From Phragmitibacter sp965284365 (GTDB lineage: Bacteria; Verrucomicrobiota; Verrucomicrobiia; Verrucomicrobiales; Verrucomicrobiaceae): a DNA stretch of 64,000 nucleotides. The stretch is from positions 744,001-808,000 of the forward strand of contig OZ260079.1 of the NCBI GenBank assembly GCA_965284365.1, given 5' to 3'. Position numbers and translations under genes: made by a program. Below the pieces are notes generated by a model. The model ran no database searches. It was given only the letters and a program-made list of their open reading frames with translations, and was not told the origin of the DNA. This document shows, piece by piece, positions 51,676-60,967 of the stretch. The number at the start of each line of letters is the position of its first letter. Position 1 is the first letter of the stretch.

Positions 51676-52404
51676 ATGGGAGCACAATGGAAACAGAAGT
51701 GGCGTGAACTCGCCGCTGATCAAAAAGGCAAAATCGTCGGCAAGCTTGTTCGCGAAATCCAGGTCGCGGTAAAAATGGGCGGAGCCAGTCCCGAATTTAA
51801 CGCTCGCCTGGCGGCAGCCATTGCCGTGGCCAAGAAGCAAAGCGTGACGCGAGACACCATTGAGCGGGCCATTGCCAAGGGTTCTGGAACCGGCGCTGAC
51901 GCCGTGCATTATCACACGGTAGTATTTGAAGGATTCTCACCGCACCGCGTGCCAGTGGTCGTGGACTGTCTCACGGAGAATAACAATCGGACGTCGTCAG
52001 AGATCAAACAGCTCTTCAAGGCGGGAAGCCTTGGCACACCGGGTTCCGTGGCTTGGATGTTTGAGCATTGCGGATTGATCGAAGGCCATCATGCGGATGC
52101 AAGCGTGGATCTGGAGACAGCGGCCCTGGAAGCCGACGCCGACAATGTCGAGCCGATGGAGAAGGATGAAGAGAGTGGTGAGGCCAGTGGCGTGAATGCT
52201 CGGTTCTTCTGTGAGATGTCCAAACTGGATACGGTGACCAAAGCGCTCAAAGCGCAAGGTTGGACCATCACCACCTCCGAGATGCACTACCAGCCAAAAG
52301 ATTATCCCGAGCTTTCAGACGCCCAAAAAGAAGAAGTCACCAACTTCCTCCACGCCCTGGATGAGCATCCCGATGTGCACCGCGTGTATGCAGCGCTGCA
52401 TTGA
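51676..52404 (+). CDS. YebC/PmpR family DNA-binding regulator
   Basis: The 242-residue protein matches the YebC family: KGKIVGKLVREIQVAVKMGG near the N-terminus, ARLAAAIAVAKKQSVTRDTI, YHTVVFEGFSPHRVPVVVDC, TENNNRTSSEIKQLFKAGSL and GSVAWMFEHCGLIE. Length is normal. YebC-like proteins act as transcription factors or help translation of polyproline stretches in different bacteria. It follows aguA by 45 bases and may be co-transcribed; it converges on the MFS gene. Confidence 0.93.
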   Translation: MGAQWKQKWRELAADQKGKIVGKLVREIQVAVKMGGASPEFNARLAAAIAVAKKQSVTRDTIERAIAKGSGTGADAVHYHTVVFEGFSPHRVPVVVDCLTENNNRTSSEIKQLFKAGSLGTPGSVAWMFEHCGLIEGHHADASVDLETAALEADADNVEPMEKDEESGEASGVNARFFCEMSKLDTVTKALKAQGWTITTSEMHYQPKDYPELSDAQKEEVTNFLHALDEHPDVHRVYAALH

Positions 52405-52453
52405 TTTTGAGAGACTGAAGAAGTCGCTGGGAATAGGACCTATGGTGTCTGAC

Positions 52454-53698
52454 TCACAGCGACACGCTTGGGTCTGGGTTTTTGTCTGACGGACCCGCAG
52501 CGGCCGTGGGGTGCGGGAGCTGCGGAGACCGGAGACGAAAGCCGATGATCAGGGCGGCTAGCATGAGCACAGCCGCCATCCAGAATGGGGTGCGGCCGTA
52601 GTGGGGCATCCCGCGATCGAAGCCGAGTAGCACGCCTCCGAGGACGGGCCCGATGGCGCGGCCGAGGCTGGCGAAAGATTGCAAGGTGCCCATGGCACGG
52701 CCCTGCCAGCGGGCTTCCACACTTCGGGAGGCAAGACCATTCAGGGTGGGTTGCACCAGACTGTTGCCGATGGCGATGATGGCACTCACTCCTACCAAGG
52801 GCCATAGGCCGCTGGCTAGTGGAAGCAAAATGAAGCCTACGAGGAGGAAGACCATTCCTGCGCGGGCGAGGGGCACTTCTCCATACTTCGGCAAGAGGCG
52901 ACGGATCAGGCCGCCCTGCATCAGGACGCCGATGACTCCGATGGTGGCCATAAGATAGCCAATGTGCCGCTCATCCAGCCCATATCGCTCCTCCCCGAAA
53001 AGGGAGAAGATCGCGGTCATGATGGAGAAAGCGGCCAGACAGACGAAGTAAGCGACGGCCACCGTGAAAAAGAGCGGCATGTCACTATGCTCCTTCAGCG
53101 CGGAGAGTGGCTGAGGTTTGGCGGGATGTTCCCGTTTCTCAGGCGGCAGGCTTTCGGGAAGGTATTTCCAAACAAGCAGGGCATTGAGCAGGCAAAGGCC
53201 CGCAACCAGGAAGAAGGGCGCATTGGGAGAGATGGAGGAGAAGATTCCGCCCAGCGCGGGACCGATGATAAACCCAAGGCCGAAGGCTGCTCCGATGAGT
53301 CCCATGGCCTTGGAGCGTTCTTCGGGGGTGGTAAGGTCGGCGATATAGGCTTGGGCAGTCGAGATATTGCCTCCCGAAGCACCGTCAATGATGCGCGCCA
53401 GGAAGAGCATCCAGAGGGCACTGGCCCAACCCATGAGGAAATACCCGGCAGCAGAGCCGAGCACACTCAGAATCAGGACGGGACGCCGACCGATCCGGTC
53501 GGACAGTTTTCCCCAGAGAGGCGAGGCAATAAAAACCATCAGGGAAAAGACCCCGGTGAGGAGGCCGTTTTCAAACTCACTGGCCCCGTATTTCTCCGCG
53601 TAAAGCGGGAGGACAGGAATACAGACACCAAACCCAATCGTGCTGAGCAGGATGGTGAGAGAGATGACGAGGAAAGAGGTCTTGCGGGAAGCTTGCAC
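52454..53698 (-). CDS. MFS transporter (DHA1/TetA-like efflux type)
   Basis: The 414-residue membrane protein has about 12 hydrophobic segments. Motif A is visible in GKLSDRIGRRPVLILS after TM2, and a motif C-like glycine run in GFIIGPALGGIFSSI in TM5. FARIIDGASGGNISTAQAYI-like sequence (LARIIDGASGGNISTAQAYI) in TM4 is typical of TetA-type drug:H+ antiporters. The C-terminal tail is Pro-rich. Likely efflux of small hydrophobic compounds across the inner membrane; substrate unknown. Same strand as tilS and serS. Confidence 0.88.
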   Translation of the reverse strand: MQASRKTSFLVISLTILLSTIGFGVCIPVLPLYAEKYGASEFENGLLTGVFSLMVFIASPLWGKLSDRIGRRPVLILSVLGSAAGYFLMGWASALWMLFLARIIDGASGGNISTAQAYIADLTTPEERSKAMGLIGAAFGLGFIIGPALGGIFSSISPNAPFFLVAGLCLLNALLVWKYLPESLPPEKREHPAKPQPLSALKEHSDMPLFFTVAVAYFVCLAAFSIMTAIFSLFGEERYGLDERHIGYLMATIGVIGVLMQGGLIRRLLPKYGEVPLARAGMVFLLVGFILLPLASGLWPLVGVSAIIAIGNSLVQPTLNGLASRSVEARWQGRAMGTLQSFASLGRAIGPVLGGVLLGFDRGMPHYGRTPFWMAAVLMLAALIIGFRLRSPQLPHPTAAAGPSDKNPDPSVSL

Positions 53699-53763
53699 GG
53701 TGATGACAGTTAACAGGGATGACGGCTACGCAAGCAGCATCCCATTGAGACTGGAAACTCCAG

Positions 53764-54807
53764 TCAGGGTGAGGACTGAACAAACAATCGGCCAGCCTTG
53801 CGGCGCAGCCAGCGATTTCCGGGAAGATTGATTTTTGCTGGTCCGCCGGGATCGAGCATGGTTTGGGTATCCTCGATATCTCGATTGCTCAAGCCGGGAA
53901 TGCGGAGGGTTACCGTGAGCCAATGAATGAGAACGCGGGAAAGGATGGCAGGGTGAAGATCCCGTAGCGATTGGGTCACCTTGAGCGAGCCATCGGGCAG
54001 TTCGGGGTTTTCATCCTCAAGGAAATCGCAGGTTAATTCGTCCAGGCAATCACCGTCTCGGTTTGAGAGCGCCCCAAATCTGGTGAGCAGGGGGACGACA
54101 TCCCGGCCACAAATGTCACTGAGAAGAGGGATGGCTTCGGCGCGAATGCGGTTACGGCGGTACAGCGGCAGGGCATTGGTCGAGTCCTCCCGGAAAGCGA
54201 CGCCATGAAGTTGGACGTAGGCTTCGATCGCAGAACGCCGCGACTTCAACATTGGTCGAAGCTTCCAGAAGCCAGCTTCGGATTGAGATGCCAGGGCAAT
54301 GCCCGACACCCCTCGAAGACCCGAGCCCCGGCAAAGATTCCCCAGAATCGTTTCAGCATCGTCCTCCGCGTGATGGGCCAAAAAGACGCTACTGGCCTGA
54401 TGCTTCACCGCACAGGCCGCAAACAGCGTTTCCCTAAGCACCCGGGCAGCCACCTCAATGGAAAGCTTCTTTTCTGCAGCGTAGGCCGTGACGTCATGGG
54501 AGACGCATTCACAGGGCAGGCCATAGCGATTGGCGAGGTCCTTCACAAAAGCGGCATCTCCGTCCGACTCTTCACCCCGCAGTCCATGGTCAAGATGGAC
54601 TACGATGAGTCCATCCCACCCTTCCGAAACCAGGAAATGGAGGAGCGCGACTGAATCTCTCCCGCCGGAAACTCCAATGAGCGTCTTCTGCTTCGGTCCG
54701 ACCGTCCCTGGAGGCAATCCCGTCACCAAGTGCAGCAGGGCGGACCGCGTCTTTGCCGCGAACGCGTCAGCCTGCTCACGGATATCGTTAGGGTCAACCG
54801 CAGCCAC
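53764..54807 (-). CDS. tilS: tRNA(Ile)-lysidine synthase
   Basis: The PP-loop motif GVSGGRDSVALLHFLVSEGW is followed by VVHLDHGLRGEESDGDAAFV, EVAARVLRETLFAAC and FLAHHAEDDAETILGNLCRG, as expected of TilS. The enzyme puts lysidine on C34 of tRNA-Ile(CAU) so that it reads AUA. The frame is open to an ATG at 54963, but that 52-codon leader lies wholly within serS and is low-complexity Ser/Pro/Lys. I therefore prefer the GTG at 54807, which overlaps serS by 14 bases (347 residues). The C-terminal domain is shorter than in E. coli TilS. Confidence 0.9.
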   Translation of the reverse strand: MAAVDPNDIREQADAFAAKTRSALLHLVTGLPPGTVGPKQKTLIGVSGGRDSVALLHFLVSEGWDGLIVVHLDHGLRGEESDGDAAFVKDLANRYGLPCECVSHDVTAYAAEKKLSIEVAARVLRETLFAACAVKHQASSVFLAHHAEDDAETILGNLCRGSGLRGVSGIALASQSEAGFWKLRPMLKSRRSAIEAYVQLHGVAFREDSTNALPLYRRNRIRAEAIPLLSDICGRDVVPLLTRFGALSNRDGDCLDELTCDFLEDENPELPDGSLKVTQSLRDLHPAILSRVLIHWLTVTLRIPGLSNRDIEDTQTMLDPGGPAKINLPGNRWLRRKAGRLFVQSSP

Positions 54808-56074
54808 CGATGCTGTCTCTACCGAAGTAGGGCTGGAGGGCTTCCGGGATTTTGATGGAGCCGTCTTCCTGCTGGTAGGTTTCGAGGACGGCAACGTAGA
54901 GCCGGGCGAGAGCGGTGCCGGAGCCATTGAGGGTGTGGCAGAAGCGGTTTTTGCCATTTTCATCCTTATAACGAAGATTCATGCGCCGGGCCTGATAATC
55001 GCCGAAATTGCTGCAACTGGAAACTTCAAGATAAGCCCCCTGCCCTGGCGCCCAGACTTCGATGTCATAAGTTTTAGCCGAACCGAAGCCGATGTCCCCG
55101 GTGCAGAGCTCAATGATGCGATAGTGAAGGCCGAGCCGTTGCAGAACTGTTTCCGCATTGGCCGTGAGCTTTTCCAGCTCGTCCATGCTCGTCTCGGGAG
55201 TGGTGATTTTCACCAGCTCCACCTTGTCGAACTGGTGCATGCGGATGAGGCCACGGGTGCCTAAACCGGCGCTGCCCGCCTCCCGGCGGAAGCAGGGCGT
55301 ATAGGCGGCGTACTGGATAGGAAGATTCACGATTTTCACGATTTCTTCACGATGTAGATTCGTGACAGGAACCTCCGCTGTAGGAGCCAGGTAAAGGTCG
55401 TCCACTTCGCAACGGTACTGCTGGTCAGCGAACTTGGGCAACTGGGCAGTGCCGACAAGGGCCTCTGGCTTTACCAGGAAAGGTACGCCGACCTCCTGAT
55501 AGCCGTGCTCGGAAGTATGGAGATCCAGGAGAAAATTGATGAGCGAGCGCTCCAACCGGGCTCCGAGACCACGGTAAACGACAAAAGCGCTGCCGGTAAT
55601 CTTCGCGCCGGCCTCGAAGTCGAGCAGGCCGTGCTGCGCACCCAGGGCGACGTGGTCTTTCGGCTGGAAGGCGTAAGCGGGTTTGTCACCCCAGACACGG
55701 ATTTCCGGGTTCTGCTCGGCGGTTTCGCCGATGGGACAGTCGTCATGTGGCAGATTCGGAATGCCCAGCATGATGTCCCGCTGCTGGATGTCCAGAGCGT
55801 CGGCTTCTTTGCCGATTTCATCAATGCGGCTCCCGATCTGGCGCACCTCAGCTTCTTTAGCTGAAGTGTCCTCCCCCGCTTTTTTCCCTTGGCCAATTTC
55901 TTTGCTGAGACGATTCCGGTCACTCTGGAGGGCCTGTCTTTCGGTCTCGGCGGAACGGCGCTGAGCATCCATGGCCAAGACCTGATCCACGAGAGGGCCG
56001 AAGCCCTGGCCGCGGGTGGCGAGGCGTTGCTGCACGTGTTCAGGTTTTTCGCGAAGAAGGCGTATATCGAGCAT
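54794..56074 (-). CDS. serS: Seryl-tRNA synthetase
   Basis: The 426-residue protein has the N-terminal tRNA-binding coiled coil (about 25-105; RRSAETERQALQSDRNRLSK), then the class II core: TAEVPVTNLHREEI, motif 2 in YTPCFRREAGSAGLGTRGLI with RMHQFDKVELV, and motif 3 in CHTLNGSGTALARLYVAVLE. It is the common bacterial form and charges tRNA-Ser and tRNA-Sec. Its 3' end overlaps the likely GTG start of tilS. Divergent from the secreted unknown at 56209. Confidence 0.96.
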   Translation of the reverse strand: MLDIRLLREKPEHVQQRLATRGQGFGPLVDQVLAMDAQRRSAETERQALQSDRNRLSKEIGQGKKAGEDTSAKEAEVRQIGSRIDEIGKEADALDIQQRDIMLGIPNLPHDDCPIGETAEQNPEIRVWGDKPAYAFQPKDHVALGAQHGLLDFEAGAKITGSAFVVYRGLGARLERSLINFLLDLHTSEHGYQEVGVPFLVKPEALVGTAQLPKFADQQYRCEVDDLYLAPTAEVPVTNLHREEIVKIVNLPIQYAAYTPCFRREAGSAGLGTRGLIRMHQFDKVELVKITTPETSMDELEKLTANAETVLQRLGLHYRIIELCTGDIGFGSAKTYDIEVWAPGQGAYLEVSSCSNFGDYQARRMNLRYKDENGKNRFCHTLNGSGTALARLYVAVLETYQQEDGSIKIPEALQPYFGRDSIGGCG

Positions 56075-56208
56075 AGGGGTGGGCAGCTTAGCAAAAGTTT
56101 GGCGCTTGTCGAACCTCTGCCGATGAGGGAAGCTACACGGAAGCCGTTTCCGGCGAGTCTTGAGAGACTACCGGTCGCCTTCACACGTAGCTTCAGCTTG
56201 TCTCCCCT

Positions 56209-57414
56209 ATGTTTCGCGCGATTTTTGTCACCCTCGGCCTCCTCTATGGAGGCGCGGCTTGGTCTGTGGCCCAAACCTCCGATCGGCAGGTTTACCGCGT
56301 GGTGGGTGAGCAGGCAGGCAAGGGACCGTATATTGGGCAGGCTGCCATAGAAACTGAAGGAGATGGTGTTAAGGTGGATTGGGCCATCGCCTTCAAAGGA
56401 CAACCACAGCAAAACACACAGGGCCACGGGCTGCTATTAGGAGGCCGACTCGCGGCGGGGTTCGGCCGCATGATGAAAGGGCTGATGGTATGCCGGCTCA
56501 AAAATGGGGAACTGACTGGCAAATTCATGCTGCCTACTGACTTGGGCCAATCAGCCAAGGTCTCCTTGAAGTTGGAAAGCGGTACCCCCATGAACGGGGT
56601 CTACAAGTTCACGGAAGGACTGGAAGGCACCCTGACACTACAACCCAGGAGCAAGCATGCGGCAGTACTGTCAGGGCTGATCGAGACCAAGAATGGCAAG
56701 GATCAGGGGCTGGCCATGTGGACCGACGATATCCTGCAATTTGTGCCGGCAGCGGGAGAAGGCGATCTGGGGCTAGTGTCCTATGCCCTGGGTAAAGATG
56801 ACGGCATGCACGGCGTGTGGACCACGGGCGAGGACGTAAACATGGAGTCTCTGATGGTCAAAAACGATAAGGAAAAAAAGCCAATTTCCGACCCCCGGGG
56901 ATTTCCCTTTGACAAGCAGGGCTATTATCTTACTCGCTCCAACTCCGTACCCGGCGCGCCCATTTCTGAAGAGCGGGACTTCTTACGGGCCGGAGAGGAC
57001 TTGCAGGATTTCGTAAAGCTCATCGCGCTCCGGCGTTATTCAGCCGCGCAAGCTTCCGCCAAAGAATTGGCTGAAGCCTTGCTCCTCACCGCAAGGGACC
57101 AATCAGAGTATCGGAGTTCGTCCATCCTTGAAGATGGAGATATGGACGCCATTCATACCATCCTTTTCTTGAAGGAGGGCAAGAGCACTTTCTACGTCAC
57201 TCTGGTCCACCGCGATCCAGAGAACATCACTGCAACGCATTTGATCATCCGAAATCGCAGCGTTTTGACGGACGAGAAAACGTTTTCCAATCACATCGAG
57301 GAGAAGTTGCCGGAGTGGCTCAAAGAGATGAAGAAAATCTCGCAGGAAGCTCCTTACTTCATCCGCATCACCGCCGCCATGCCGCCGCTTGATACCGCGA
57401 AGATCAAACCATGA
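56209..57414 (+). CDS. Secreted protein of unknown function
   Basis: The 401-residue protein has a signal peptide (MFRAIFVTLGLLYGGAAWSV, cleavage near VAQ). The N-terminal half is beta-rich: IGQAAIETEGDGVKVDWAIA, GHGLLLGGRLAAGFGRMMKG, a pattern seen in lipocalin-like or secreted lipid-binding proteins but without a recognised motif. The C-terminal half is charged and helical, with FLRAGEDLQDFVKLIALRRY and a conserved-looking HLIIRNRSVLTDEKTF. I do not recognise the family. Its stop overlaps the next start as ATGA (57411-57414), so it is coupled to an rRNA methyltransferase-like gene, with no obvious functional link. Confidence 0.8.
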   Translation: MFRAIFVTLGLLYGGAAWSVAQTSDRQVYRVVGEQAGKGPYIGQAAIETEGDGVKVDWAIAFKGQPQQNTQGHGLLLGGRLAAGFGRMMKGLMVCRLKNGELTGKFMLPTDLGQSAKVSLKLESGTPMNGVYKFTEGLEGTLTLQPRSKHAAVLSGLIETKNGKDQGLAMWTDDILQFVPAAGEGDLGLVSYALGKDDGMHGVWTTGEDVNMESLMVKNDKEKKPISDPRGFPFDKQGYYLTRSNSVPGAPISEERDFLRAGEDLQDFVKLIALRRYSAAQASAKELAEALLLTARDQSEYRSSSILEDGDMDAIHTILFLKEGKSTFYVTLVHRDPENITATHLIIRNRSVLTDEKTFSNHIEEKLPEWLKEMKKISQEAPYFIRITAAMPPLDTAKIKP

Positions 57415-58667
57415 TATCCAAAGTGGAGGCTACTGAAGTAAAAGTTCACCGTCCTGTCATCGCGATCCTGGTGGAAGCGCTGGCAGATGTCTTCGCGCAG
57501 GGAATTCACGCGGACAAGGTGATCGAACGCCGTTTCAAAGCGAATCCGAAGTGGGGTGCGCGAGACCGCCGCATCTTTGCTGAGACCTTTTATGACCTGG
57601 TGCGGTGGTGGCGATGGTACTGGCATGCGGCCGGGTTGCCGGACAAAACGCATGCGCAGGGAGAGACACATCGTGCAGAGCAGTATTGGCAAGTGTGGGC
57701 TGCCTACTGGCTGGACCGGACCGGCAGCCTGCCCCCGTGGGATGAATGTCGAGGAATTGACGCAGGCTCCATGCAAAAGCGGTTGGAGGAAGATACGCCG
57801 CGGGCGGTACGGCAGTCCATTCCGGACTGGCTTGATATGATCGGGCAACAATCGTTTGCCACCAAATGGTCTGGTATCCTGGAACGGCTGAATAAGCCCG
57901 CAGATGTGTTTCTGCGGGTGAACACACTGAAGACCAACGCGGCGGACTTGCGGGAGCGCTTACAGGCTGAGGGCTATGGCGTCTTGGGATCGCCTGAATT
58001 CCCCGACACTCTAAGATTGCAGGAGCGAGGCAACGCATTCAAAGCGCCAGCGTTTCACGATGGCTGGTTCGAGGTGCAAGACATCTCTTCCCAACAGATC
58101 GCACCCTTGCTGCAAGTAGAGTCGGGGATGAGGGTGATCGATGCCTGCGCCGGGGCGGGCGGCAAGACTCTCCATCTCGCGGCACTGATGAAGAACAAGG
58201 GGCGCATCATTGCGCTCGACGTGCACGAGTGGAAGCTGAAGGAAATGCGCAAACGCGCGGCTCGTGCCGGAGCTGACAACATCGAGGCTCGCTTGGCTGC
58301 CGATGCGCAAAGCCTGAAGCGTCTGAACGGCAGTGCGGATCGCGTGCTCATTGATGCGCCGTGCAGCGGGCTGGGTGTACTGCGACGGAATCCTGATGCG
58401 AAGTGGAAGCTGAATTCGAGCGAGATCACGAGGCTGCGTGAATTGCAGGCTGAGATATTGCAGCGATATGCCCGCATGGTGAAGCCTGGTGGCAAACTGG
58501 TTTACGCCACCTGCAGCATTTTGCCCAAAGAGAATGAATTGCAGGTGAAGCAGTTTCTCGCGGAGCAGGGTGAGAAGTGGAAACTTGAGGAAGAACGGCA
58601 TTATCTGCCAGGAGATCATGGCGGTGATGGCTTCTATGCAGCGCGGCTCGCGCTCGACCTAACATGA
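57411..58667 (+). CDS. RsmB/NOL1-NOP2-Sun family RNA (cytosine-5)-methyltransferase
   Basis: The 418-residue protein has an N-terminal RNA-binding extension and a C-terminal SAM-dependent m5C methyltransferase domain: VIDACAGAGGKTLHLAAL (SAM motif I), GRIIALDVHEWKL, VLIDAPCSGLGVLRRNPDAK with the motif IV Cys, and KLVYATCSILPKENE with the catalytic motif VI Cys. It modifies cytosine-5 in rRNA or tRNA in the cytoplasm; the target (16S C967-like or other) is not fixed by the sequence. Coupled by ATGA overlap to the secreted unknown upstream. Confidence 0.92.
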   Translation: MISKVEATEVKVHRPVIAILVEALADVFAQGIHADKVIERRFKANPKWGARDRRIFAETFYDLVRWWRWYWHAAGLPDKTHAQGETHRAEQYWQVWAAYWLDRTGSLPPWDECRGIDAGSMQKRLEEDTPRAVRQSIPDWLDMIGQQSFATKWSGILERLNKPADVFLRVNTLKTNAADLRERLQAEGYGVLGSPEFPDTLRLQERGNAFKAPAFHDGWFEVQDISSQQIAPLLQVESGMRVIDACAGAGGKTLHLAALMKNKGRIIALDVHEWKLKEMRKRAARAGADNIEARLAADAQSLKRLNGSADRVLIDAPCSGLGVLRRNPDAKWKLNSSEITRLRELQAEILQRYARMVKPGGKLVYATCSILPKENELQVKQFLAEQGEKWKLEEERHYLPGDHGGDGFYAARLALDLT

Positions 58668-58731
58668 CAGGAGCGCGAAAGAACGCGCAGGGCTTGACCA
58701 AAGATGCATTTTCGAGGTAACTAATCTCCAG

Positions 58732-59913
58732 ATGATCTATCTGGACTCCAACGCGACTACCGAAATCGACCCACGGGTGGTGGACGCGATGATGCCCTAT
58801 CTGACCACTCGCTATGCGAATCCTTCGGCGTCTTACCGGTCGGGACGCGAGGTGCATAAGGCGATCGAACATGCCCGCGGACAGATCGCGCAACTGATCG
58901 ATGCGGAACCGGAAGAGATCATGTTCACCAGTGGGGGCACCGAGTCGAACAACGCCGCCATTTTTTCGGCCCTGACACTTTATCATCAAAACAAGACGCA
59001 TTTGATCATCGTGAAAACGGAGCACAGCGCGGTGCTGGAGCCCGCGAAGCGGTGGATGATGGAAGGGCATCCCGTGAGTTTCCTCGACGTTGATCGGGAA
59101 GGCCGCGTGAACATGCAGGAACTCGGTGACTGCGTGCGTCCCGGCGAAACCGCTGTCGTGAGCGTGATGTGGGCGAACAATGAAACAGGGGTGCTGGGAC
59201 CAGTGCCTGAAGCCGCCGACTTCGCCCATGCGAGAGGCGCTCTATTTCACACGGATGCCGTGCAAGCGGTGGGCAAGGTTCCCATCTCCGTGAAACAGGC
59301 CCCCGTGGACTACCTAAGTCTGAGCGGGCACAAGTTCCATGCACCAAAGGGCATCGGTGCCCTGTACATCAGCAAACGTGCGCGTTACAAGGCGTGGATG
59401 CTGGGCGGTGGCCAAGAGTCCGGAAGACGGTCCGGAACGGAAAACGTGGCGAACATTGTGGCCATGGGCAAAGCCGCGGAACTGATGCAGCAGTCACTGA
59501 ACGACGGGACGGAACAGCATGTGGCGCAAATGCGAGATGCTCTCGAATTGGCTATTTTGGGAGCGTTGCCAGATACGGTAGTGAATGGCTCGAAGGAGCA
59601 TCGATTGGGCACCACCACGAATCTGACGTTTCCTGGGGTGGCAGCAGCGGGCTTGCTGATCTTGCTGGACCAACATGGCGTTGAGTGCTCGGGAGGCTCC
59701 GCCTGTCACACGACGCAGTTGCATCCCTCGCATGTGCTGGAAGCAATGCGAATCGATGCGGAACAAGCGCAGTGTTCCGTGCGGTTTTCGTTTTCGCGAT
59801 TCAACACGATGGAGCAGGTCCGGCAAGCGGGAGACATTGTGATCCGGTCGGTAAAGAAGATGCGAGAGTTGAGAGGAGATGGCCAGCCTGTCATTCTGAG
59901 CAGCCAGTCTTAG
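58732..59913 (+). CDS. Cysteine desulfurase (NifS/IscS family)
   Basis: The 393-residue PLP enzyme has the N-terminal YLDSNATTEIDP motif, FTSGGTESNNAAI, H98 in KTEHSAVLEPAKRW, DAVQAVGKVPI, the PLP-binding K201 in LSGHKFHAPKGIGALY, RRSGTENV, and the catalytic cysteine C325 in VECSGGSACHTTQLHPSHVL. It takes sulfur from cysteine for Fe-S cluster or thio-modification work. No iscU, iscA or ferredoxin gene is adjacent; it is followed by an exported phosphoesterase. Confidence 0.93.
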   Translation: MIYLDSNATTEIDPRVVDAMMPYLTTRYANPSASYRSGREVHKAIEHARGQIAQLIDAEPEEIMFTSGGTESNNAAIFSALTLYHQNKTHLIIVKTEHSAVLEPAKRWMMEGHPVSFLDVDREGRVNMQELGDCVRPGETAVVSVMWANNETGVLGPVPEAADFAHARGALFHTDAVQAVGKVPISVKQAPVDYLSLSGHKFHAPKGIGALYISKRARYKAWMLGGGQESGRRSGTENVANIVAMGKAAELMQQSLNDGTEQHVAQMRDALELAILGALPDTVVNGSKEHRLGTTTNLTFPGVAAAGLLILLDQHGVECSGGSACHTTQLHPSHVLEAMRIDAEQAQCSVRFSFSRFNTMEQVRQAGDIVIRSVKKMRELRGDGQPVILSSQS

Positions 59914-59953
59914 GTGGCGGCAAGAAGGGCTCTCCGGCGGCGTTAAGTTGGAA

Positions 59954-60967
59954 ATGCATCCCTCGGAACGCCCTTCCAGTCCTTCGATCAGCCGCCGCGA
60001 GGTGCTGAAAAAGACGCTCTTTTTCAGCACCGGAATTATGGCAGGCTCTTCGATCTCCAAAGTTGCTGCCGCTGAGCCTGATACCGACTTCAGCGGCCCC
60101 GGTATGCATCTGCTGGCCGTGGGAGATTATGGCTCAAAGAACGAGGCGCAGGAGAAGGTGGCGAGGCGCATGGCGGCCTTCGCGAAGGAACTGAATCAGC
60201 CGCTGGAAGCGGTGCTGGCACTAGGGGACAATTTCTACGGCAAGATGACGCCGGACCGCTTTGAGCGGCACTTTGAGAAAATGTATGATCCCGCGGTATT
60301 GAACTGCCCTTTCCATGCCTGCATTGGGAATCATGATTATGAGCCGGTAACCTACGGCCTGAATCCGGAGCCGAGAAAGTTCGAAACACAACTCGACTAC
60401 GCGAAGCAGAATCCTACCTCGCGCTGGAAGATGCCGGCCAAGTGGTATGCACTGGAGCTTCCGAATCCCGAGAAGCCGTTGATCAAAATGATCGTGCTCG
60501 ACAGCAACGTGCAGGAAGGGGCGCTGACACCGCAGGAGAAGCTGGAGCAAAAACGCTGGGCGGAAGCGGAACTGGCCAAAGGTACTAAGGCGCCTTGGCT
60601 CTGGATGGTCTGGCACCACCCTCTTTACACCGAGACGACCAAGCGCAAAGACAACCCGGGTCTGCAAAGATTGTTTGGGGAATACCTGGAGAAGTATCCA
60701 ATCTCCATCTGCCTGTCAGGGCATGACCACAACTTGCAGCATCTGCGCATCAAGAAGCCGGGGCCGAGCTTCATCGTTTCTGGAGCTGGTGGCGCGAACA
60801 CTTACGAAGTCGCTCAGTCCGAGCGCGGGTTCACCCAACAAATTCTCGGCTTCAACCACTTTCACATCAATGAAAAGCGTATCAAAGCGCAATTCGTGGA
60901 TGCAGACGGTAAATGCCTGCATGCCTTCCGCCGGAAAATTACCGGTGAGGTGGAGATTATCTCGTAA
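59954..60967 (+). CDS. Purple-acid-phosphatase-like metallophosphoesterase, Tat-exported
   Basis: The 337-residue protein is read from the ATG at 59954 (a TTG two codons upstream is unlikely). It has a Tat-type signal (SRREVLKKTLFFSTGIMAGS) and the full five-block metallophosphoesterase set: AVGDYGSKNEAQ, LALGDNFYGKM, CIGNHDYEP, WMVWHHPLYTE and CLSGHDHNLQHL. The small size and block pattern resemble tartrate-resistant acid phosphatase. It probably releases phosphate from organic phosphate in the periplasm. The 3' end overlaps the convergent phosphoesterase gene by 11 bases. Confidence 0.92.
   Translation: MHPSERPSSPSISRREVLKKTLFFSTGIMAGSSISKVAAAEPDTDFSGPGMHLLAVGDYGSKNEAQEKVARRMAAFAKELNQPLEAVLALGDNFYGKMTPDRFERHFEKMYDPAVLNCPFHACIGNHDYEPVTYGLNPEPRKFETQLDYAKQNPTSRWKMPAKWYALELPNPEKPLIKMIVLDSNVQEGALTPQEKLEQKRWAEAELAKGTKAPWLWMVWHHPLYTETTKRKDNPGLQRLFGEYLEKYPISICLSGHDHNLQHLRIKKPGPSFIVSGAGGANTYEVAQSERGFTQQILGFNHFHINEKRIKAQFVDADGKCLHAFRRKITGEVEIIS

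Noticed and set aside
52423..52463. Stem GTCGCTG/CAGCGAC between the YebC and MFS stops
   Set aside because: A 27-base loop and overlap with the MFS coding end make a terminator unlikely.
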